Of a stretch of DNA of 64,000 nt, positions 36,150 to 48,917 are shown one piece after another. Every line of letters starts with the position of its first letter. Position 1 is the stretch's first letter. Below the pieces are notes generated by a model that searched no databases, had not been told where the DNA came from, and saw nothing but the letters and a program-made list of their open reading frames with translations. The translations under genes and the position numbers were made by a program. The stretch comes from Petrolisthes cinctipes (lineage: Eukaryota; Arthropoda; Malacostraca; Decapoda; Porcellanidae), in NCBI GenBank assembly GCA_033782935.1, contig JAWQEG010000377.1, positions 496,001 through 560,000 on the forward strand, in the 5' to 3' direction.

Positions 36150-39100
36150 TACTCAGTGTTAGAGTATTTTCAAAATACAGGCCCAAAACATGCTGAAAAT
36201 CGATATTTTAGATGCCAAAAGTCAATATGTGCATGTATCTTCTGTACCCGTTTATATCTCAAATTCAGGCTCAAAACACCCGAAAATTCAATATTTTGGG
36301 GTCCCAGAAGCAATCTGTACAGTGCTAGAATATTTTCAAAATATAGGCTAAAAACATGCTAAAAATCGATCTTTTAGGTGCCAAAAAGTCGATATCTCAA
36401 ATTCAGGCTCAAAACACCCGAAAATTCAATATTTAGGGGTCCCAGAAGCGATCTGTACATGCCTACTCCGTGTTAGAGTATTTTCAAAATTCATGCTCAA
36501 AACATACTGAAAATCGATCTTTTAGGTGCACAAAAGTCGATATGTGCATGCATCTTCAGTACTCATTTATATCTCAAATTCAGGCTCAAAACACTCGAAA
36601 ATTCAATATTTTCGGGTCCCAGAAGCAATCTGTACATGCCTACTCAGTGTTAGAGTATTTTCAAAATACAGGCCCAAAACATGCTGAAAATCGATATTTT
36701 AGATGCCCAAAGTCAAGATGTGCATGTATCTTCTGTACCCGTTTATATCTCAAATTCAGGCTCAAAACACCCGAAAATTCAATATTTTTGGGTCCCAGAA
36801 ACATTCTGTACATGCCTACACAGTGCTAGAATATTTTCAAAATATAGGCTAAAAACATGCTAAAAATCGACATTTTAGGTGCCAAAAAATCGATATCTCA
36901 AATTCAGTCCCAAAACACCCGAAAATTCGATATTTAGAGGTCCCAGAAGGTATCTGTACATGCCTACTCCGTGTTAGAGTATTTTCAAAATACAGGCCAA
37001 AAACATACTGAAAATCGATCTTTTAGGTGCCCAAAAGTCGATATGTGCATGCATCTTCTGTACCCGTTTATATCTCAAATTCTTGCCCTAAACACCCGAA
37101 AATTCGATATTTTGGGGTCCCAGAAGCGATCTGTACATGCCTACTCCGTGTTAGAGTATTTTCAAAATTCAGGCCCAAAACATGCTGAAAATCGATATTT
37201 TTGGTGCCCAAAGTCAATATGTGCATGTATCTTCTGTACCCGTTTATATCTCAAATTCAGGCTCAAAACACCCGAAAATTCAATATTTTGGGGTCCCAGA
37301 AGCAATCTGTACATGCCTACTCTGTGCTAGAATATTTTCAAAATATAGGCTAAAAACATGCTAAAAATCGATCTTTTAGGTGCCAAAAAGTCGATATCTC
37401 AAATTCAGTCCCAAAACACCCGAAAATTCGATATTTAGGGGTCCCAGAAGCGATCTGTACATGCCTACTCCGTGTTAGAGTATTTTCAAAAATTCATGCT
37501 CAAAACATACTGAATATCGATCTTTTAGGTGCACAAAAGTCGATATGTGCATGCATCTTCAGTACCCATTTATATCTCAAATTCAGGCTCAAAACACCCG
37601 AAAATTTAATATTTTGGGGTCCCAGAAGCAATCTGTACATGCCTACTCAGTGTTAGAGTATTTTCAAAATACAGGCCCAAAACATGCTGAAAATCGATAT
37701 TTTAGATGCCAAAAGTCAATATGTGCATGTATCTTCTGTACCCGTTTATATCTCAAATTCAGGCTCAAAACACCCGAAAATTCAATATTTTGGGGTCCCA
37801 GAAGCAATCTGTACATGCCTACACAGTGCTAGAATATTTTCAAAATATAGGCTAAAAACATGCTAAAAATCGACATTTTAAGTGCCAAAAAATCGATATC
37901 TGAAATTCAGTCCCAAAACACCCGAAAATTCGATATTTAGAGGTCCCAGAAGGTATCTGTACATGCCTACTCCGTGTTAGAGTATTTTCAAAATACAGGC
38001 CAAAAACATACTGAAAATCGATCTTTTAGGTGCCCAAAAGTCGATATGTGCATGCATCTTCTGTACCCGTTTATATCTCAAATTCTGGCCCTAAACACCC
38101 GAAAATTCGATATTTTGGGGTCCCAGAAGCGATCTGTACATGCCTAATCCGTGTTAGAGTATTTTCAAAATTCAGGCCCCAAACATGATGAAAATCGATA
38201 TTTTTGGTGCCCAAAGTCAATATGTGCATGTATCTTCTGTACCCGTTTATATCTCAAATTCAGGCTCAAAACACCCGAAAATTCAATATTTTGGGGTCCT
38301 AGAAGCAATCTGTACATGCCTACTCAGTGCTAGAATATTTTCAAAATATAGGCTAAAAACATGCTAAAAATCGACATTTTAGGTGCCATAAAATCGATAT
38401 CTCAAATTCAGTCCCAAAACACCCGAAAATTCGATATTTAGAGGTCCCAGAAGGTATCTGTACATGCCTACTCCGTGTTAGAGTATTTTCAAAATACAGG
38501 CCAAAAACATACTGAAAATCGATCTTTTAGGTGCCCAAAAGTCGATATGTGCATGCATCTTCTGTACCCGTTTATATCTCAAATTCAGGCTCAAAACACC
38601 CGAAAATTCAATATTTTGGGGTCCCAGAAGCATTCTGTACATGCCTACTCAGTGTTAGAGTATTTTCAAAATACAGGCCCAAAACATGCTGAAAATCGAT
38701 ATTTTAGATGCCCAAAGTCAATATGTGCATGTATCTTCTGTACCCCTTTATATCTCAAACTCAGGCTCAAAACACCCGAAAATTCAATATTTTGGGGTCC
38801 CAGAAGCAATCTGTACATGCCTACACAGTGCTAGAATATTTTCAAAATATAGGCTAAAAACATGCTAAAAATCGACATTTTAGGTGCCAAAAAATCGATA
38901 TATCAAATTCAGTCCCAAAACACCCGAAAATTCGATATTTAGAGGTCCCAGAAGGTATCTGTACATGCCTACTCCGTGTTCGAGTATTTTCAAAATACAG
39001 GCCAAAAACATACTGAAAATCGATCTTTTAGGTGCCCAAAAGTCGATATGTGCATGCATCTTCTGTACCCGTTTATATCTCAAATTCTGGCCCTAAACAC

Positions 39101-42100
39101 CCGAAAATTCGATATTTTGGGGTCCCAGAAGCGATCTGTACATGCCTACTCCGTGTTAGAGTATTTTCAAAATTCAGGCCCAAAACATGCTGAAAATCGA
39201 TATTTTTGGTGCCCAAAGTCAATATGTGCATGTATCTTCTGTACCCGTTTATATCTCAAATTCAGGCTCAAAACACCCGAAAATTCAATATTTTGGGGTC
39301 CCAGAAGCAATCTGTACATGCCTACTCTGTGCTAGAATATTTTCAAAATATAGGCTAAAAACATGCTAAAAATCGATCTTTTAGGTGCCAAAAAGTCGAT
39401 ATCTCAAATTCAGTCCCAAAACACCCGAAAATTCGATATTTAGGGGTCCCAGAAGCGATCTGTACATGCCTACTCCGTGTTAGAGTATTTTCAAAAATTC
39501 ATGCTCAAAACATACTGAAAATCGATCTTTTAGGTGCACAAAAGTCGATATGTGCATGCATCTTCAGTACCCATTTATATCTCAAATTCAGGCTCAAAAC
39601 ACCCGAAAATTCAATATTTTGGGGTCCCAGAAGCAATCTGTACATGCCTACTCAGTGTTAGAGTATTTTCAAAATACAGGCCCAAAACATGCTGAAAATC
39701 GATATTTTAGATGCCAAAAGTCAATATGTGCATGTATCTTCTGTACCCGTTTATATCTCAAATTCAGGCTCAAAACACCCGAAAATTCAATATTTTGGGG
39801 TCCCAGAAGCAATCTGTACATGCCTACACAGTGCTAGAATATTTTCAAAATATAGGCTAAAAACATGCTAAAAATCGATCTTTTAGGTGCCAAAAAGTCG
39901 ATATCTCAAATTCAGTCCCAAAACACCCGAAAATTCGATATTTTGGGGTCCCAGAAGCGATCTGTACATGCCTACTCCGTGTTAGAGTATTTTCAAAATA
40001 CAGGCCAAAAACATACTGAAAATCGATCTTTTAGGTGCACAAAAGTCGATATGTGCATGCATCTTCAGTACCCATTTATATCTCAAATTCAGGCTCAAAA
40101 CACCCGAAAATTCAATATTTTGGGGTCCCAGAAGCAATCTGTAAATGCCTACTCAGTGTTAAAGTATTTTCAAAATTCAGGCCCAAAACATGCTGAAAAT
40201 CGATATTTTTGGTGCCCAAAGTCAATATGTGCATGTATCTTCTGTACCCGTTTATATCTCAAATTCAGGCTCAAAACACCCGAAAATTCAATATTTTGGG
40301 GTCCCAGAAGCAATCTGTACATGCCTACACAGTGCTAGAATATTTTCAAAATATAGGCTAAAAACATGCTAAAAATCGACATTTTATGTGCCAAAAAATC
40401 GATATCTCAAATTCAGTCCCAAAACACCCGAAAATTCGATATTTAGAGGTCCCAGAAGGTATCTGTACATGCCTACTCCGTGTTAGAGTATTTTCAAAAT
40501 ACATGCTCAAAACATACTGAAAATCGATCTTTTAGGTGCACAAAAGTCGATATGTGCATGCATCACAGTACCCGTTTATATCTCAAATTCAGGCTCAAAA
40601 CACCCGAAAATTCAATATTTTGGGGTCCCAGAAGCAATCTGTAAATGCCTACTCAGTGTTAGAGTATTTTTTAAATACAGGCCCAAAACATGCTGAAAAT
40701 CGATATTTTTGGTGCCCAAAGTCAATATGTGCATGTATCTTCTGTACCTGTTTATATCTCAAATTCAGGCTCAAAACACCCGAAAATTCAATATTTTGGG
40801 GTCCCACAAGCAATCTGTACATGCCTACACAGTGCTAGAATATTTTCAAAATATAGGCTAAAAACATGCTAAAAATCGACATTTTATGTGCCAAAAAATC
40901 GATATCTCAAATTCAGTCCCAAAACACCCGAAAATTCGATATTTAGAGGTCCCAGAAGGTATCTGTACATGCCTACTCAGTGTTAGAGTATTTTCAAAAT
41001 ACATGCTCAAAACATACTGAAAATCGATCTTTTAGGTGCACAAAAGTCGATATGTGCATGCATCACAGTATCCGTTTATATCTCAAATTCAGGCTCAAAA
41101 CACCCGAAAATTCAATATTTTGGGGTCCCAGAAGCGATCTGTACATGCCTACTCTGTGTTAGAGTATTTTCAAAATTCAGGCCCAAAACATGCTGAAAAT
41201 CGATATTTTAGATGCCCAAAGTCAATATGTGCATGTATCTTCTGTACCCGTTTATATCTCAAATTCAGGCTCAAAACACCCGAAAATTCAATATTTTGGG
41301 GTCCCAGAAGCAATCTGTACATGCCTACTCAGTGCTAGAATATTTTCAAAATATAGGCTAAAAACATGCTAAAAATCGATCTTTTAGGTGCCAAAAAGTC
41401 GATATCTCAAATTCAGTCCCAAAACACCCGAAAATTCGATATTTAGGGGTCCCAGAAGCGATCTGTACATGCCTACTCCGTGTTAGAGTATTTTCAAAAT
41501 TCATGCTCAAAACATACTGAAAATCGATCTTTTAGGTGCACAAAAGTCGATATGTGCATGCATCTTCAGTACCCATTTATATCTCAAATTCAGTCTCAAA
41601 ACACCCGAAAATTCAATATTTTGGGGTCCCAGAAGCAATCTGTACATGCCTACTCAGTGTTAGAGTATTTTCAAAATACAGGCCCAAAACATGCTGAAAA
41701 TCGATATTTTAGATGCCCAAAGTCAATATGTGCATGTATCTTCTGTACCCGTTTATATCTCAAATTCAGGCTCAAAACACCCGAAAATTCAATATTTTGG
41801 GGTCCCAGAAGCAATCTGTACATGCCTACTCAGTGCTAGAATATTTTCAAAATATAGGCTAAAAACATGCTAAAAATCGATCTTTTAGGTGCCAAAAAGT
41901 CGATATCTCAAATTCAGTCCCAAAACACCCGAAAATTCGATATTTTGGGGTCCCAGAAGCGATCTGTACATGCCTACTCCGTGTTAGAGTATTTTCAAAA
42001 TACAGGCCAAAAACATACTGAAAATCGATCTTTTAGGTGCACAAAAGTCGATATGTGCATGCATCTTCAGTACCCATTTATATCTCAAATTCAGGCTCAA

Positions 42101-42415
42101 AACACCCGAAAATTCAATATTTTGGGGTCCCAGAAGCAATCTGTAAATGCCTACTCAGTGTTAGAGTATTTTCAAAATTCAGGCCCAAAACATGCTGAAA
42201 ATCGATATTTTTGGTGCCCAAAGTCAATATGTGCATGTATCTTCTGTACCCGTTTATATCTCAAATTCAGGCTCAAAACACCCGAAAATTCAATATTTTG
42301 GGGTCCCAGAAGCAATCTGTATATGCCTACACAGTGCTAGAATATTTTCAAAATATAGGCTAAAAACATGCTAAAAATCGACATTTTATGTGCCAAAAAA
42401 TCGATATCTCAAATT
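35914..42415. repeat. 6502-bp tandem duplication, copy 1
   Basis: Every landmark checked recurs exactly 6502 bp downstream, among them the starts at 36470/42972, 37545/44047, 38151/44653, 39865/46367 and 41867/48369. Rare private variants match too: ttcgggtccc, actgaatatcg, gtgccataaaatcg, cgatatatcaaattc, gttaaagtatttt, attttttaaatacagg, gtcccacaagc and ctgtatatgcc. In these spot checks I found one mismatch, base 36969 (c) against 43471 (a). I did not align every base. Confidence 0.92.
36078..39824. repeat. ~4.2-kb block, copy B (one trimer shorter)
   Basis: It is collinear with copy A from the B2 at 36156. It adds two changes not in copy A: ttcgggtccc near 36611 and actgaatatcg near 37511. 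It also has gtgccataaaatcg near 38387. Those three additions are carried into the second copy of the 6502-bp duplication, which shows that the larger event came later. It loses collinearity with copy A near 39824, where C follows B2 instead of a second B2. Confidence 0.8.
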
Positions 42416-45400
42416 CAGGCTCAAAACACCCGAAAATTCAATATTTTGGGGTCCCAGAAGCAATCTGTACATGCCTACTCAGTGTTAGAGTATTTTCAAA
42501 ATACAGGCCCAAAACATGCTGAAAATCGATATTTTAGATGCCAAAAGTCAATATGTGCATGTATCTTCTGTACCCGTTTATATCTCAAATTCAGGCTCAA
42601 AACACCCGAAAATTCAATATTTTGGGGTCCCAGAAGCAATCTGTACATGCCTACTCAGTGTTAGAGTATTTTCAAAATACAGGCCCAAAACATGCTGAAA
42701 ATCGATATTTTAGATGCCAAAAGTCAATATGTGCATGTATCTTCTGTACCCGTTTATATCTCAAATTCAGGCTCAAAACACCCGAAAATTCAATATTTTG
42801 GGGTCCCAGAAGCAATCTGTACAGTGCTAGAATATTTTCAAAATATAGGCTAAAAACATGCTAAAAATCGATCTTTTAGGTGCCAAAAAGTCGATATCTC
42901 AAATTCAGGCTCAAAACACCCGAAAATTCAATATTTAGGGGTCCCAGAAGCGATCTGTACATGCCTACTCCGTGTTAGAGTATTTTCAAAATTCATGCTC
43001 AAAACATACTGAAAATCGATCTTTTAGGTGCACAAAAGTCGATATGTGCATGCATCTTCAGTACTCATTTATATCTCAAATTCAGGCTCAAAACACTCGA
43101 AAATTCAATATTTTCGGGTCCCAGAAGCAATCTGTACATGCCTACTCAGTGTTAGAGTATTTTCAAAATACAGGCCCAAAACATGCTGAAAATCGATATT
43201 TTAGATGCCCAAAGTCAAGATGTGCATGTATCTTCTGTACCCGTTTATATCTCAAATTCAGGCTCAAAACACCCGAAAATTCAATATTTTTGGGTCCCAG
43301 AAACATTCTGTACATGCCTACACAGTGCTAGAATATTTTCAAAATATAGGCTAAAAACATGCTAAAAATCGACATTTTAGGTGCCAAAAAATCGATATCT
43401 CAAATTCAGTCCCAAAACACCCGAAAATTCGATATTTAGAGGTCCCAGAAGGTATCTGTACATGCCTACTACGTGTTAGAGTATTTTCAAAATACAGGCC
43501 AAAAACATACTGAAAATCGATCTTTTAGGTGCCCAAAAGTCGATATGTGCATGCATCTTCTGTACCCGTTTATATCTCAAATTCTTGCCCTAAACACCCG
43601 AAAATTCGATATTTTGGGGTCCCAGAAGCGATCTGTACATGCCTACTCCGTGTTAGAGTATTTTCAAAATTCAGGCCCAAAACATGCTGAAAATCGATAT
43701 TTTTGGTGCCCAAAGTCAATATGTGCATGTATCTTCTGTACCCGTTTATATCTCAAATTCAGGCTCAAAACACCCGAAAATTCAATATTTTGGGGTCCCA
43801 GAAGCAATCTGTACATGCCTACTCTGTGCTAGAATATTTTCAAAATATAGGCTAAAAACATGCTAAAAATCGATCTTTTAGGTGCCAAAAAGTCGATATC
43901 TCAAATTCAGTCCCAAAACACCCGAAAATTCGATATTTAGGGGTCCCAGAAGCGATCTGTACATGCCTACTCCGTGTTAGAGTATTTTCAAAAATTCATG
44001 CTCAAAACATACTGAATATCGATCTTTTAGGTGCACAAAAGTCGATATGTGCATGCATCTTCAGTACCCATTTATATCTCAAATTCAGGCTCAAAACACC
44101 CGAAAATTTAATATTTTGGGGTCCCAGAAGCAATCTGTACATGCCTACTCAGTGTTAGAGTATTTTCAAAATACAGGCCCAAAACATGCTGAAAATCGAT
44201 ATTTTAGATGCCAAAAGTCAATATGTGCATGTATCTTCTGTACCCGTTTATATCTCAAATTCAGGCTCAAAACACCCGAAAATTCAATATTTTGGGGTCC
44301 CAGAAGCAATCTGTACATGCCTACACAGTGCTAGAATATTTTCAAAATATAGGCTAAAAACATGCTAAAAATCGACATTTTAAGTGCCAAAAAATCGATA
44401 TCTGAAATTCAGTCCCAAAACACCCGAAAATTCGATATTTAGAGGTCCCAGAAGGTATCTGTACATGCCTACTCCGTGTTAGAGTATTTTCAAAATACAG
44501 GCCAAAAACATACTGAAAATCGATCTTTTAGGTGCCCAAAAGTCGATATGTGCATGCATCTTCTGTACCCGTTTATATCTCAAATTCTGGCCCTAAACAC
44601 CCGAAAATTCGATATTTTGGGGTCCCAGAAGCGATCTGTACATGCCTAATCCGTGTTAGAGTATTTTCAAAATTCAGGCCCCAAACATGATGAAAATCGA
44701 TATTTTTGGTGCCCAAAGTCAATATGTGCATGTATCTTCTGTACCCGTTTATATCTCAAATTCAGGCTCAAAACACCCGAAAATTCAATATTTTGGGGTC
44801 CTAGAAGCAATCTGTACATGCCTACTCAGTGCTAGAATATTTTCAAAATATAGGCTAAAAACATGCTAAAAATCGACATTTTAGGTGCCATAAAATCGAT
44901 ATCTCAAATTCAGTCCCAAAACACCCGAAAATTCGATATTTAGAGGTCCCAGAAGGTATCTGTACATGCCTACTCCGTGTTAGAGTATTTTCAAAATACA
45001 GGCCAAAAACATACTGAAAATCGATCTTTTAGGTGCCCAAAAGTCGATATGTGCATGCATCTTCTGTACCCGTTTATATCTCAAATTCAGGCTCAAAACA
45101 CCCGAAAATTCAATATTTTGGGGTCCCAGAAGCATTCTGTACATGCCTACTCAGTGTTAGAGTATTTTCAAAATACAGGCCCAAAACATGCTGAAAATCG
45201 ATATTTTAGATGCCCAAAGTCAATATGTGCATGTATCTTCTGTACCCCTTTATATCTCAAACTCAGGCTCAAAACACCCGAAAATTCAATATTTTGGGGT
45301 CCCAGAAGCAATCTGTACATGCCTACACAGTGCTAGAATATTTTCAAAATATAGGCTAAAAACATGCTAAAAATCGACATTTTAGGTGCCAAAAAATCGA

Positions 45401-48400
45401 TATATCAAATTCAGTCCCAAAACACCCGAAAATTCGATATTTAGAGGTCCCAGAAGGTATCTGTACATGCCTACTCCGTGTTCGAGTATTTTCAAAATAC
45501 AGGCCAAAAACATACTGAAAATCGATCTTTTAGGTGCCCAAAAGTCGATATGTGCATGCATCTTCTGTACCCGTTTATATCTCAAATTCTGGCCCTAAAC
45601 ACCCGAAAATTCGATATTTTGGGGTCCCAGAAGCGATCTGTACATGCCTACTCCGTGTTAGAGTATTTTCAAAATTCAGGCCCAAAACATGCTGAAAATC
45701 GATATTTTTGGTGCCCAAAGTCAATATGTGCATGTATCTTCTGTACCCGTTTATATCTCAAATTCAGGCTCAAAACACCCGAAAATTCAATATTTTGGGG
45801 TCCCAGAAGCAATCTGTACATGCCTACTCTGTGCTAGAATATTTTCAAAATATAGGCTAAAAACATGCTAAAAATCGATCTTTTAGGTGCCAAAAAGTCG
45901 ATATCTCAAATTCAGTCCCAAAACACCCGAAAATTCGATATTTAGGGGTCCCAGAAGCGATCTGTACATGCCTACTCCGTGTTAGAGTATTTTCAAAAAT
46001 TCATGCTCAAAACATACTGAAAATCGATCTTTTAGGTGCACAAAAGTCGATATGTGCATGCATCTTCAGTACCCATTTATATCTCAAATTCAGGCTCAAA
46101 ACACCCGAAAATTCAATATTTTGGGGTCCCAGAAGCAATCTGTACATGCCTACTCAGTGTTAGAGTATTTTCAAAATACAGGCCCAAAACATGCTGAAAA
46201 TCGATATTTTAGATGCCAAAAGTCAATATGTGCATGTATCTTCTGTACCCGTTTATATCTCAAATTCAGGCTCAAAACACCCGAAAATTCAATATTTTGG
46301 GGTCCCAGAAGCAATCTGTACATGCCTACACAGTGCTAGAATATTTTCAAAATATAGGCTAAAAACATGCTAAAAATCGATCTTTTAGGTGCCAAAAAGT
46401 CGATATCTCAAATTCAGTCCCAAAACACCCGAAAATTCGATATTTTGGGGTCCCAGAAGCGATCTGTACATGCCTACTCCGTGTTAGAGTATTTTCAAAA
46501 TACAGGCCAAAAACATACTGAAAATCGATCTTTTAGGTGCACAAAAGTCGATATGTGCATGCATCTTCAGTACCCATTTATATCTCAAATTCAGGCTCAA
46601 AACACCCGAAAATTCAATATTTTGGGGTCCCAGAAGCAATCTGTAAATGCCTACTCAGTGTTAAAGTATTTTCAAAATTCAGGCCCAAAACATGCTGAAA
46701 ATCGATATTTTTGGTGCCCAAAGTCAATATGTGCATGTATCTTCTGTACCCGTTTATATCTCAAATTCAGGCTCAAAACACCCGAAAATTCAATATTTTG
46801 GGGTCCCAGAAGCAATCTGTACATGCCTACACAGTGCTAGAATATTTTCAAAATATAGGCTAAAAACATGCTAAAAATCGACATTTTATGTGCCAAAAAA
46901 TCGATATCTCAAATTCAGTCCCAAAACACCCGAAAATTCGATATTTAGAGGTCCCAGAAGGTATCTGTACATGCCTACTCCGTGTTAGAGTATTTTCAAA
47001 ATACATGCTCAAAACATACTGAAAATCGATCTTTTAGGTGCACAAAAGTCGATATGTGCATGCATCACAGTACCCGTTTATATCTCAAATTCAGGCTCAA
47101 AACACCCGAAAATTCAATATTTTGGGGTCCCAGAAGCAATCTGTAAATGCCTACTCAGTGTTAGAGTATTTTTTAAATACAGGCCCAAAACATGCTGAAA
47201 ATCGATATTTTTGGTGCCCAAAGTCAATATGTGCATGTATCTTCTGTACCTGTTTATATCTCAAATTCAGGCTCAAAACACCCGAAAATTCAATATTTTG
47301 GGGTCCCACAAGCAATCTGTACATGCCTACACAGTGCTAGAATATTTTCAAAATATAGGCTAAAAACATGCTAAAAATCGACATTTTATGTGCCAAAAAA
47401 TCGATATCTCAAATTCAGTCCCAAAACACCCGAAAATTCGATATTTAGAGGTCCCAGAAGGTATCTGTACATGCCTACTCAGTGTTAGAGTATTTTCAAA
47501 ATACATGCTCAAAACATACTGAAAATCGATCTTTTAGGTGCACAAAAGTCGATATGTGCATGCATCACAGTATCCGTTTATATCTCAAATTCAGGCTCAA
47601 AACACCCGAAAATTCAATATTTTGGGGTCCCAGAAGCGATCTGTACATGCCTACTCTGTGTTAGAGTATTTTCAAAATTCAGGCCCAAAACATGCTGAAA
47701 ATCGATATTTTAGATGCCCAAAGTCAATATGTGCATGTATCTTCTGTACCCGTTTATATCTCAAATTCAGGCTCAAAACACCCGAAAATTCAATATTTTG
47801 GGGTCCCAGAAGCAATCTGTACATGCCTACTCAGTGCTAGAATATTTTCAAAATATAGGCTAAAAACATGCTAAAAATCGATCTTTTAGGTGCCAAAAAG
47901 TCGATATCTCAAATTCAGTCCCAAAACACCCGAAAATTCGATATTTAGGGGTCCCAGAAGCGATCTGTACATGCCTACTCCGTGTTAGAGTATTTTCAAA
48001 ATTCATGCTCAAAACATACTGAAAATCGATCTTTTAGGTGCACAAAAGTCGATATGTGCATGCATCTTCAGTACCCATTTATATCTCAAATTCAGTCTCA
48101 AAACACCCGAAAATTCAATATTTTGGGGTCCCAGAAGCAATCTGTACATGCCTACTCAGTGTTAGAGTATTTTCAAAATACAGGCCCAAAACATGCTGAA
48201 AATCGATATTTTAGATGCCCAAAGTCAATATGTGCATGTATCTTCTGTACCCGTTTATATCTCAAATTCAGGCTCAAAACACCCGAAAATTCAATATTTT
48301 GGGGTCCCAGAAGCAATCTGTACATGCCTACTCAGTGCTAGAATATTTTCAAAATATAGGCTAAAAACATGCTAAAAATCGATCTTTTAGGTGCCAAAAA

Positions 48401-48917
48401 GTCGATATCTCAAATTCAGTCCCAAAACACCCGAAAATTCGATATTTTGGGGTCCCAGAAGCGATCTGTACATGCCTACTCCGTGTTAGAGTATTTTCAA
48501 AATACAGGCCAAAAACATACTGAAAATCGATCTTTTAGGTGCACAAAAGTCGATATGTGCATGCATCTTCAGTACCCATTTATATCTCAAATTCAGGCTC
48601 AAAACACCCGAAAATTCAATATTTTGGGGTCCCAGAAGCAATCTGTAAATGCCTACTCAGTGTTAGAGTATTTTCAAAATTCAGGCCCAAAACATGCTGA
48701 AAATCGATATTTTTGGTGCCCAAAGTCAATATGTGCATGTATCTTCTGTACCCGTTTATATCTCAAATTCAGGCTCAAAACACCCGAAAATTCAATATTT
48801 TGGGGTCCCAGAAGCAATCTGTATATGCCTACACAGTGCTAGAATATTTTCAAAATATAGGCTAAAAACATGCTAAAAATCGACATTTTATGTGCCAAAA
48901 AATCGATATCTCAAATT
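42416..48917. repeat. 6502-bp tandem duplication, copy 2
   Basis: Copy 2 follows copy 1 without a gap. At the seam, a C2 monomer (attttatgtgccaaaaaatc) switches into the second half of an A2 within the shared 15-bp word atatctcaaattcag, creating a 124-bp-short chimeric monomer near 42340-42490. Collinearity ends at about 48917, where cagtccc replaces caggctc. The near identity implies a very recent exchange. A local assembly duplication is the main alternative. Confidence 0.9.

Noticed and set aside
42340..42490. Possible transposon or foreign insertion at the irregular junction near 42.4 kb
   Set aside because: All bases there align to C and A2 monomers joined at atatctcaaattcag. No inverted termini, target duplication or non-satellite sequence is present.
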